Assembly (NCBI GenBank): GCA_028875335.1
Contig: JAPPEF010000358.1
Coordinates: forward strand, 1-14,440
Reading direction: 5' to 3'
DNA length: 14,440 nt
From: Gemmatimonadota bacterium
Lineage (GTDB): Bacteria; Latescibacterota; UBA2968; UBA8231
Shown here: positions 7,438 through 14,046 of the stretch, piece by piece
How the letters are laid out: each line of letters begins with the position of its first letter
Position numbering within the stretch: the first letter of the stretch is position 1
Made by a program: the position numbers and the translations under genes
The notes under the pieces: generated by a model
The model's input: only the letters and a program-made list of their open reading frames with translations
The model's database searches: none
What the model was told of the DNA's origin: nothing

Positions 7438-8334
7438 ATGCCGTCAGACAAGACGCCGGACGAGATCAAAAACTTACTTGAGGGTCCGGTCAACTCCATT
7501 CCCACTACCTTTTTGCCCAATAGTCAGCTAGACTGGGAAGGAATCGGCCGCATGATCGACGTCGGCATTGCCAGCGGCAGCAGGATCAGCTTGCTGACCT
7601 ACGGGGACAGCCAGTTCGAGTTCCTCAGCGACGAAGAAGTTGCTCAACTCACCCGCTTTTTGGTCGACCGGGTCGCCGGACGGGCGTTGACTGTGGCGGC
7701 TACTCGGCGCTGGCCAGACGATCGGGCGGTCCAATTCGCCGAGTATTGCCGCAGCTGGGGAGCCGACGTACTGATGGTGCTGCCACCGGAACAAGCCCAG
7801 CCACAAGGCAAAATCATCCAATACCGCAAAGTAGCCCAAGTAATGCCCCTGATGTTGGTGGGGTGTCCTCCCTATGAAATCCTCGACGCGCTACTCGACG
7901 TGCCCAACATCTGTACCTTCAAAGAAGACGGCACACTCGAATACGCAAAGGCGACTATGCACCGCTATGGTGATCGGTGGAAGTTCATGACCGGCGGGGG
8001 CCTATGGCGCAATTTCGCACAATGGCCCTGCGGCATCCGCGCCTTTTTTTGCTATCCATCTTCGTTTGCTCCTCATATAGCACAAAGCTACTGGCGGGCC
8101 TTCCAAGACGGCGATGCCAAAACGGCCCAGACCATCATCACTCAAATCGAAGAACCCTTCTGGGGAGTGGCCACAGATGTGCTAGGCGGCGGTCAGGCCG
8201 TGTGGCGCACTGCGCTCGAACTCAACGGCATTGCCTCGCGCTGGTTGCGCCCGCCTATGGTGACGGCCACAGACGAGGAGGTGGAGAAGATCAGTGCCGT
8301 CTTGGATGCCATCGGGCTGATAAATCCCCTCTGA
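7438..8334 (+). CDS. Divergent dihydrodipicolinate synthase/N-acetylneuraminate lyase (DapA) family protein
   Basis: The 298-aa protein has the length and layout of class I pyruvate-type aldolases (DapA, NanA, KDG aldolase): a (beta/alpha)8 barrel using a Schiff-base lysine. PVNSIPTTFLP (17-27) matches the family's first strand. CTFKEDG (159-165) carries the likely Schiff-base Lys162. FMTGGGLWRNFAQWPCGIRA (183-202) resembles the glycine-rich end of the barrel. Two usual catalytic elements are missing: the GTTGE loop reads LTYGDSQFE (53-61), and the segment that normally has the catalytic Tyr (PYYNKP) reads VLPPEQAQPQG (114-124). It is therefore unlikely to be true DapA. It is adjacent to a sialidase-like/GH42-like operon, so a sugar-acid aldolase or dehydratase is plausible. 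The substrate is unknown. It converges with the GH42-like gene, with a 72-nt gap. Confidence 0.85.
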   Translation: MPSDKTPDEIKNLLEGPVNSIPTTFLPNSQLDWEGIGRMIDVGIASGSRISLLTYGDSQFEFLSDEEVAQLTRFLVDRVAGRALTVAATRRWPDDRAVQFAEYCRSWGADVLMVLPPEQAQPQGKIIQYRKVAQVMPLMLVGCPPYEILDALLDVPNICTFKEDGTLEYAKATMHRYGDRWKFMTGGGLWRNFAQWPCGIRAFFCYPSSFAPHIAQSYWRAFQDGDAKTAQTIITQIEEPFWGVATDVLGGGQAVWRTALELNGIASRWLRPPMVTATDEEVEKISAVLDAIGLINPL

Positions 8335-8406
8335 GACGAGAAACCCTTATTCCAAGAATTGATTGCGGTTCAATCGCATAGTATGTCTTTTTCGCCCTAA
8401 GACGGA

Positions 8407-10578
8407 TCAGCTATCCACACAGTGTATCACTGCCACCTCACCAAACGCTAGCGTCAGCTCAAAGGCCCCATCGCAGAGCGCGAGACCTCGCTCCCCTAGC
8501 AGGTCGCGGGCCGCGTCTATCTGCCAGCATGGCTGCACCCGCGTCCGCGCTGTGTACTGTTCTACGTTGAGCGCGAAGATCAGCGACCCGCCCTGCCGAG
8601 AGCGGCGGCGAAAGGCGACGATGCGATCTCCGGTAATCGCAAACCACGGCTCGACGCCTGCAGTTGCCAGCAGCGCGGACGCTACCTCATCGTGGACCAG
8701 CCCCGCTGGTACTGGTGCCCCAGGTTGCCCGGTCACTGCCGATGAAGCTGTAGCCGAAAGTGCAAACCCGTACCAGGTGAAGCGCCCGTCGGCCGAGCGC
8801 ACCCCAACCACTTCATCGCCGATGGTAGCGATGGGCGTAGTATCGCCTTGGGCTTCTAAGATTGAATAGGTCGTCCCCGCCGGCAGGGCAAAAGTGCCAC
8901 ACTCCATCTGCACGACGTTTTTGCCAGCCCGAACATCGAAATCGGCGACGACATCAAAATCGGCGATCCGGCAGTCGATGAGATCGCTGAGGCCCTCGGG
9001 TGGCTTGAAGCTCCAGTGGCCCTTGCCAGCAAAGGTGCCAAAATAGCCGTCGGCTACGAGGTGGGGACCGTCGGCTGCTTGCAGCAGACCGCGCAGGCGG
9101 GCGACGGCTATCTCATCGAGGACCGCGAAGTGCGGCAGGTAAACTAGCGCGTACTCGGACCAGTCCATCGCCGGGGTCACCAAGTCCATCGCCACGCTTT
9201 GTGCCCACAGGGTGCGGTAGAGCGCACGGTGGTGCTGGATGAACTGGACGCCCTGATCGTTAAAATCAAATGCGTCGTCGCTTGGGCCGCTGTAGGCAAT
9301 GGCCACATCGGCGCGTGGAATGGTCAGCGGCAGGTGGGCGGCGAGGCGGTCGATTTGGGCGATGGTCGCCGTTGCCGCGTGGAGCCGCTCGGTCGGCTCG
9401 CCATCGAGTGCGGCGATATTGAGTCCGGGTGCTTCGTACGTCATGTACTCCGGCCGATACTGCCAGAACATGGCTCCGGCTCCGCCCTCGATCAGAGTCA
9501 GCCAGATATAGAGGGATGACTCTTGGCCCAAGGTCTTTTTTTCGGTCGGATGTAACCCGCCGACGAAGCTGCCGTAGATCTCTTCGTTCCACCACCGATT
9601 GTTGCGACCCATGGCGCGGCACCATTGGAAGCCGTAGGCCTCGCAGGCGATGCTGTACGGCTCATCGGTGGTCAGTCGGTTGGACGAGTGGTGCGAAAGG
9701 CCCCAACTGTCAATCTGCGGACTGACTGTCTCGTGGTGGGGTGCTGGGTACGAGCCACCGTGCGAGCGCTGCTCGTGCGTCCCATCAAGCCGGTCGATCA
9801 AGTCGGCCATCCAGCCTAGGTGGTCGGCCATGTTCTCGCGGTGGAACTGCAAGTACAACCCCATCTCCACTGGCGCGGCTTTGCTGCGCGGCGCATCGAC
9901 ATCTTCCCACGAGCGGTAGCGGCGCAGCAGCCGTTCGTTGAGCGCGTCGAGCGTGTAGTTGCGGTGGAGCCAGTCTTTGTACTTGGCAATGGTGTAGTCG
10001 TTGTAGGGAGGATACGGCTCAGGGGCTGTCCACGCACCGGCGTAGCCAATGCCGTCCCAAGTGCCCCAGACGCCCAAGGCTTCGTGATCTTTGTAGCGCG
10101 GCACAAATTGGCGCAGATAGCGTTCGACATAGACTCGCCACATTGGGTGGTCGAAGTTGTGGGTCATCGCTCCGTGTGCGGCGAACGCGCCGGTCGTGTT
10201 TTGTTGCACACTGCCATCGCGGCGGACGACCCGCATGTCCGGGTGGGAGCGCAGCATCCAAGCCGGGCAGGCCATGTGAGTGCCCAGCGGGGTATCGACC
10301 CAGACCTTTAGACCGTGTTGGGCGGCTAGGTCGAAGAGCCGGTCTAGATCGTCGAACTCGTAGTGGTTGGGCAAGGTCTCGACCCAATCCCAGGAATACC
10401 AGACGCGGACGATGCTCATACCAGCGGCGCTAATCCGGCGGAAGTCCTCGTCCCAGTACTCTGGCGGCGGCACGGGTGGGCGGTAGTATTCGACGCCGAC
10501 CGGAAAGGGCCGGTCGAATGCCTGATCGAGGGCTTTGTCGCGGCTGTGCAACTGCATCCATTGGTCGCCGATGTGCAT
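8407..10578 (-). CDS. GH42-like glycoside hydrolase (beta-galactosidase family fold), acid/base residue not conserved
   Basis: This 723-aa protein follows GH42 architecture: an N-terminal TIM barrel (about 25-410), a beta-trimerisation-like domain (about 423-540) and C-terminal beta domains. The barrel opens with VGVEYYRPPVPPPEYWDEDF (27-46) and ISAAGMSIVRVWYSWDWVE (49-67), close to GH42 counterparts. TPLGTHMACPAWM (96-108) matches the substrate loop. NRWWNEEIYGSF (327-338) aligns with the nucleophile strand, so Glu332 or Glu333 is the candidate nucleophile. The strand that normally reads WQIDNEYG with the acid/base Glu reads GVWGTWDGIGYAG (169-181), with Asp175-Gly176 instead of Asn-Glu. There is no signal peptide, so it is cytoplasmic. 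The start has AGGAGA six bases upstream. It is second in a leftward operon after the sialidase-like gene. Catalytic activity is uncertain. Confidence 0.82.
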   Translation of the reverse strand: MHIGDQWMQLHSRDKALDQAFDRPFPVGVEYYRPPVPPPEYWDEDFRRISAAGMSIVRVWYSWDWVETLPNHYEFDDLDRLFDLAAQHGLKVWVDTPLGTHMACPAWMLRSHPDMRVVRRDGSVQQNTTGAFAAHGAMTHNFDHPMWRVYVERYLRQFVPRYKDHEALGVWGTWDGIGYAGAWTAPEPYPPYNDYTIAKYKDWLHRNYTLDALNERLLRRYRSWEDVDAPRSKAAPVEMGLYLQFHRENMADHLGWMADLIDRLDGTHEQRSHGGSYPAPHHETVSPQIDSWGLSHHSSNRLTTDEPYSIACEAYGFQWCRAMGRNNRWWNEEIYGSFVGGLHPTEKKTLGQESSLYIWLTLIEGGAGAMFWQYRPEYMTYEAPGLNIAALDGEPTERLHAATATIAQIDRLAAHLPLTIPRADVAIAYSGPSDDAFDFNDQGVQFIQHHRALYRTLWAQSVAMDLVTPAMDWSEYALVYLPHFAVLDEIAVARLRGLLQAADGPHLVADGYFGTFAGKGHWSFKPPEGLSDLIDCRIADFDVVADFDVRAGKNVVQMECGTFALPAGTTYSILEAQGDTTPIATIGDEVVGVRSADGRFTWYGFALSATASSAVTGQPGAPVPAGLVHDEVASALLATAGVEPWFAITGDRIVAFRRRSRQGGSLIFALNVEQYTARTRVQPCWQIDAARDLLGERGLALCDGAFELTLAFGEVAVIHCVDS

Positions 10579-10583
10579 GGTAA

Positions 10584-10589
10584 TCTCCT
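10584..10589 (-). promoter_or_regulatory. Shine-Dalgarno of the GH42-like gene overlapping the preceding stop codon
   Basis: On the - strand the TAG stop of the sialidase-like gene (10590-10588) runs straight into AGGAGA, five bases before the GH42-like ATG. Only nine bases separate the two coding regions, so the two genes should be co-transcribed and probably translationally coupled. Confidence 0.8.
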
Positions 10590-11676
10590 AGTGGTCCGCT
10601 ACGCTAATCCGCAGATAGCGGATATTGTGAATGTGGTCCTCGCGGCACCAGAAGGCCGCTAGCACATCGCCATCGGGCAGGCGCAAGAGGTTGGGAAAGC
10701 CAAAGTGCAGTTCGGCCAGCTCGGTAGCCGAGTCTCTCTCGCCAAGCATCCGCGATGCCGCGCCCTGCCACAGGGGAGCCTCTGCGAGGTGGACCCACTC
10801 GTCGCCTTGTATCTGGGCAAGCACTGCCCACAGGCCAGCCGCATCGGTGCGGCGCGTCAGGCACAGGACCCGGTCGCCGCCTAAGTGTAGCAACTTGGTC
10901 GTCTCGCCGGCGATTTCGGTCGAGCCACGGACGCTGAACGTTTTGCCGTCTGGCGCTATCGCGTAAGGCACCTTTATCAGGGTCTGACCTACTACCGAGT
11001 TAAAGGGCCAAGCCACTGCGAGGAGCCGCCCGCCCTCCAATTCCACGAGACTGACCTCGTGGTAGATCACCTCGCCTTGGGGGTCGGCGAATAGCTCGAT
11101 ATATTCGGGCCAAGTCTGGCCTTGGTCGCCAGAGACCAACGCCAGGGTCTTGAGTCCGTCGGGCGCGTCTCCTTCCCACGTTCGCAACAGGCCCGTGGGC
11201 AGGAGCAGTCGGCCATCGCCGGTCTCGACAAAGGCGTGGCAAACCTCGTAGGGACCGGCCAGTGGCGGGTCGATCTCCTGCGGCCCTTGCCAGTGAGTCC
11301 CGTCGCGGCTGCGGAGTACGAACCAGTCGCCTTGCTCTACGCCGTACGTCTCGGGATTCCAACCGCTGGTTTCGGGGTGGTGGCAATAGCTGCGCCGTCC
11401 TGCGCCGATCAAGGTTCCGTCGGCTAGGGTGCTAATGCGGACAGTGCGGCGAGCGGGCGCGGCAACGGGATCGGCGAAAAATGCCACCGGCTCGCTCCAC
11501 GACTGTCCGCCATCGGTTGAGCGCGCAAGATAGGTGCAATAGTCAAGGGCACCGATAGTTTTTCCCAAGTCGTAGGCCGCTAGTAGATCACCGTTGGGCA
11601 ATAGCGCTAGGGTTGGGTGCCAAGCGTGGAGTGTGGGATCGCGGTAGATGAGGCCAGTGGCGCGGAGTTCAATCAT
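10588..11676 (-). CDS. BNR-repeat sialidase-like beta-propeller protein
   Basis: The 362-aa protein has several Asp-box (S/T-x-D-x-G-x-x-W) repeats of the sialidase superfamily: STDGGQSW (53-60), SRDGTHW (123-129, one residue short) and SGDQGQTW (182-189), plus a degenerate APDGKTF (241-247). Strand-turn repeats such as LLPNGDLLAAY, TLADGTLIGAG, ETGDGRLLLP and RLPDGDVLAAFW are typical propeller blades. The N-terminal GLIYRDPTLHAWHPTLALL could hold the equivalent of the sialidase YRxP/FRIP arginine, but the full Arg triad cannot be confirmed by eye. There is no signal peptide, unlike secreted sialidases, which suggests a cytoplasmic enzyme or a non-sialidase glycosidase of the same fold. The ATG follows AGGAAG at about 5 nt. 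It is first in the operon and diverges from the TIM-barrel gene at 11764. Confidence 0.85.
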   Translation of the reverse strand: MIELRATGLIYRDPTLHAWHPTLALLPNGDLLAAYDLGKTIGALDYCTYLARSTDGGQSWSEPVAFFADPVAAPARRTVRISTLADGTLIGAGRRSYCHHPETSGWNPETYGVEQGDWFVLRSRDGTHWQGPQEIDPPLAGPYEVCHAFVETGDGRLLLPTGLLRTWEGDAPDGLKTLALVSGDQGQTWPEYIELFADPQGEVIYHEVSLVELEGGRLLAVAWPFNSVVGQTLIKVPYAIAPDGKTFSVRGSTEIAGETTKLLHLGGDRVLCLTRRTDAAGLWAVLAQIQGDEWVHLAEAPLWQGAASRMLGERDSATELAELHFGFPNLLRLPDGDVLAAFWCREDHIHNIRYLRISVADH

Positions 11677-11763
11677 GGGGCTTCCTAGGGTGGGGTGGTT
11701 GACCGGGGGAATAATATGGTTTTAGGTTTTGCGGACCAAATTTTAATACGCGGAGGACGTGCC
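11677..11763. promoter_or_regulatory. Divergent promoter region of the sialidase-like operon and the TIM-barrel gene
   Basis: Only 87 nt separate two divergent start codons, so promoters for both directions must lie here or overlap the coding ends. A short AT-rich part (about 11710-11748) contrasts with the GC-rich surroundings and includes TAATAT (11712-11717) and TTTAATAC (11742-11749) as possible -10 elements for the + strand. No matching -35 at good spacing was found. The close back-to-back layout suggests shared regulation. Confidence 0.4.
11751..11757 (+). promoter_or_regulatory. Ribosome binding site deciding the start of the TIM-barrel gene
   Basis: CGGAGGA ends 6 nt before the ATG at 11764. 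It favours this start over the upstream in-frame ATG at 11716 and the GTG-like start at 11695, which have no good site and would overlap the promoter region. Confidence 0.8.
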
Positions 11764-13323
11764 ATGCCCAAACCCCGCTTAATGTTTGAAAACGACTCGC
11801 GTCACACCTTGCTCTACATGTGTGAACCACCGGTCGCGCAAGAGGGGTGCGAGGCTGCGGTTGATGAGTTGTTGGGAACGCCGATTGAGGCGTTGGTCTT
11901 CAACCTCGGCTTTGGCAACGCCTTTTTGCACGACACCCAAGTGGCCGATCACTGGGGCCCAGAGACGGCGGCTACTGCTCAGTTTCGGCCGGAGGACGAC
12001 CACCTGTGGGATCACCTCGTCTTCCAGCGCGCCTATCGCAACGCCCAACAGCTCATCGCCGAGGGCCGCGATCTGCTGCACATTGTCTGCGACCGCGCAC
12101 GGGCCAAGGGGCTGCTGATCTATCCCTCGCTTCAGGTGCAGGCCGACTTAGGCGAAGGCTTGCGGATCGGCGATACCCAGTTGGCCGATTTTGCGCGACC
12201 AGAAGTCCGCGAGATGCGCTTTGCCTTGATCGAGGAAACCCTGCAAAACTATCCGGTGGATGGCTTTGAGCTCAACCTCAATCACTACGCTGGCGGTGCC
12301 TTCTTCCATCCAGACGACATGGAGCGCGGCCAGAGCATCTTCACCGACTGGCTCCAGCGCGTCCGCGCGGCCGTCAAGCAAAGCGGTCCGGATCGAGAAC
12401 TGGCCCTGCGCATTCCCACTAGTATCGCCGGTTGTCGGTCCATTGGCTTGGACCCGGAAACGTGGATCCGCGAGGGGATTGCCGATGTTTTGGTCGCGGA
12501 GAACTTCGCGTCCATGTCCCTGATTGACGCAACTGCGGATTTCCGGCCCTTGGTCGCGGCGGCCCAAGACGCGGAGTGCCGAATTCACGGCGTCATCCGC
12601 AACAACGTGGACTCGGACCGGCTGGGCGCTGCTCCCATTGCCATGGTGCGCGCCGCTGCGACCAACTACTGGGCACAGGGAGTCGATGGGCTGAATTTGG
12701 TCCACTGGGCCGGCAACTGGCCGTACGGCCCGTCCTTCTACGAACAGCTCCGCGAGTTGCCGCACCCGGACGTGATGGCGGTCAAAGACAAAATCTACGC
12801 GATCCCCACGCCCACCGGGCGTTTCGTCGCACAGCCGAAGACCGAGCCGGGACTCGTCATGCAGCTACCGACCCCGCTGTCGCTAGACCAGCCCGTAGCA
12901 CTAAAACTGCCGATCAGCGACGATTTGCCGCGCTGGGACGCAGCGGGACGGGTTCACGAGGTGATTTTGCGGATACGACTGATGCGCGCTACCGACCGCG
13001 ACCGCCTTAGCTTCAAGCTGAACGGGGATGAACTACCAGCGCATATTATGCGCAAGATCGACCACATCTATCAGATGACCGCGCCGCGTTACCGCTCGCA
13101 TTCGAGTTACTGGTTCGTCTTCCGGCTGGACGAGGCCCACTGGCCGGTGCAGGGAACCAACGTCGTAGAGGTCACCTTGCACGAGCGCGACTCGGAGGCT
13201 ACGCCGCTCATCTATGTGCGGGACGTGGAATTGGAGGTGCGCTACCTGCGGGGCAAGAGCACGTATCGCGGAGTACACAACACCGACCCGGACTTGGGGC
13301 CTTATGAGTGCGTCGTTACTTGA
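11764..13323 (+). CDS. Uncharacterised TIM-barrel glycoside-hydrolase-like protein with C-terminal beta domain
   Basis: The 519-aa protein is not a family I recognise exactly. Residues about 1-350 read as a barrel of the glycosyl-hydrolase-like (GHL10-type) kind: IEALVFNLGFGN (41-52), KGLLIYPSLQVQAD (115-128), VDGFELNLNHY (165-175), ELALRIPTSIA (212-222), TWIREGIADVLVAENF (233-248) and GVDGLNLVHWAGNW (306-319). Glu169 in the GFELN strand and Glu246 in VAEN are candidate acidic active-site residues. Residues about 360-519 are strand-rich and look like an accessory beta-sandwich. There is no signal peptide. It is divergent from the sialidase-like/GH42-like operon, which suggests a shared carbohydrate pathway. 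The fold assignment is moderate and the substrate is unknown. Confidence 0.7.
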   Translation: MPKPRLMFENDSRHTLLYMCEPPVAQEGCEAAVDELLGTPIEALVFNLGFGNAFLHDTQVADHWGPETAATAQFRPEDDHLWDHLVFQRAYRNAQQLIAEGRDLLHIVCDRARAKGLLIYPSLQVQADLGEGLRIGDTQLADFARPEVREMRFALIEETLQNYPVDGFELNLNHYAGGAFFHPDDMERGQSIFTDWLQRVRAAVKQSGPDRELALRIPTSIAGCRSIGLDPETWIREGIADVLVAENFASMSLIDATADFRPLVAAAQDAECRIHGVIRNNVDSDRLGAAPIAMVRAAATNYWAQGVDGLNLVHWAGNWPYGPSFYEQLRELPHPDVMAVKDKIYAIPTPTGRFVAQPKTEPGLVMQLPTPLSLDQPVALKLPISDDLPRWDAAGRVHEVILRIRLMRATDRDRLSFKLNGDELPAHIMRKIDHIYQMTAPRYRSHSSYWFVFRLDEAHWPVQGTNVVEVTLHERDSEATPLIYVRDVELEVRYLRGKSTYRGVHNTDPDLGPYECVVT

Positions 13324-13526
13324 GGGTACCGACGCCGGCAATGGAAACTTTTTGATCTGAAAGGTTGGGGATGTAGATTGTACCTATACCATTTCCTACC
13401 TAAGAGGAAACCTACCTGTCATATTGCGCGGTACAGTTATCTTATGCTACCGCCGTGACCCACGCCAGTTGGGGGACGCTAAAGGCCAACCGGTAAACAT
13501 ATCGGCCAATTAATGCGGAGGAAATC
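13324..13526. other. 203-nt intergenic region before the MORN-repeat gene
   Basis: This is the longest non-coding gap in the window and is richer in A+T than the genes beside it. It must contain the promoter of the MORN gene if that gene is transcribed on its own. A weak pair TTGATC (13352-13357) and TAGATT (13374-13379), 16 nt apart, is possible. The heptamer CCTACCT occurs at 13395-13401 and 13411-13417. GGCCAA occurs twice, at 13484-13489 and 13504-13509, 20 bp apart. Only short imperfect hairpins are present, and no terminator with a U-tract is seen for the TIM-barrel gene. Confidence 0.35.
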
Positions 13527-13988
13527 ATGGCCAGCCATCTCGAAGATGTCGAGTACAAAAACGGCAAAAAACACGGCCCTTGGGTGCTGTACTACGCCGA
13601 CGGCGGCAAGCGGCGCGAAGGCGCTTTCGACATGGGCAAAAAGACGGGCAAATGGGTAGAGTATCACCGAAACGGCCGGCCCGCTAGTGTCAACCACTAC
13701 AAAGAAAATCAGCTTACCGGCGATCACGTGGCCTACTATGAAAACGGAAAACGGAAACAGGCTGGGCAGTTTAACGAATATCGCGGCAAGAGCACGGATG
13801 GGCGCAAGAAGGGCACGTGGACTTTTTACGCCATCGACGGCGAGACAGTCTGGCGCCGCATTACCTACAAAGACGGCCGTCGCTGCCGCGAGGACGAGCA
13901 TCCTCTCGGGCTATGCCCGGATTGCGACAAGCCGGTAGAATCGCCCACGTGGGAACACTGTCCCCGCTGCGACGCCGAGTTGATCTAA
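13527..13988 (+). CDS. MORN/YwqK-type repeat protein with C-terminal zinc ribbon
   Basis: The 153-aa protein contains three consecutive units of exactly 24 residues (10-33, 34-57, 58-81), a fourth stretched by eight residues (82-113) and the start of a fifth (114-119). The consensus is Y/F-x-x-G-K-K-x-G-x-W-x-x-Y-x-x-x-G, the MORN_2 / YwqK-like repeat (for example NGKKHGPWVLYYADG). The C-terminus has Cys130-x2-Cys133 and Cys145-x2-Cys148, a zinc ribbon (LCPDCDKPVE...HCPRCDAEL). There is no signal peptide, so it is probably a cytoplasmic binding protein. GGAGG with good spacing precedes the ATG. Some MORN_2 proteins are annotated as antitoxin-like (YwqK), but no toxin partner is adjacent here. 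The 58-nt gap to the next gene allows co-transcription. The function is unknown. Confidence 0.85.
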   Translation: MASHLEDVEYKNGKKHGPWVLYYADGGKRREGAFDMGKKTGKWVEYHRNGRPASVNHYKENQLTGDHVAYYENGKRKQAGQFNEYRGKSTDGRKKGTWTFYAIDGETVWRRITYKDGRRCREDEHPLGLCPDCDKPVESPTWEHCPRCDAELI

Positions 13989-14046
13989 ACCGTTTGTTTG
14001 CAGAATCGACCAGAAGAAGCCCAAGACCTACCTATAGGAGAACGCC

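Noticed and set aside
8044..8050. Seven-T run in the DapA-like gene as a sign of frameshift
   Set aside because: The frame stays intact through it and encodes a sensible AFFCYP segment, so there is no break.
8361..8403. Possible terminators in the convergent gap after the DapA-like gene (5-bp stems GATTG/CAATC and GTCTT/AAGAC)
   Set aside because: The stems are too short and the T-run lies 12 nt from the first stem or inside the loop of the second. Not convincing.
9820..10311. 163-codon frame on the + strand opposite the GH42-like gene
   Set aside because: It is an antisense shadow of a GC-rich coding region, with no ribosome site and no family resemblance.
11695..11763. 23-residue N-terminal extension of the TIM-barrel protein
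   Set aside because: CGGAGGA precedes the ATG at 11764. The extension overlaps the only space available for divergent promoters.
13352..13379. Sigma-70-like promoter TTGATC-16-TAGATT before the MORN gene
   Set aside because: It matches the consensus only partly and lies about 150 nt from the start codon. It is kept as a weak possibility and not called.
13392..13410. Small hairpin TTTCCT/AGGAAA as terminator of the TIM-barrel gene
   Set aside because: It has only six A/T-rich pairs, no extension and no U-run after it.
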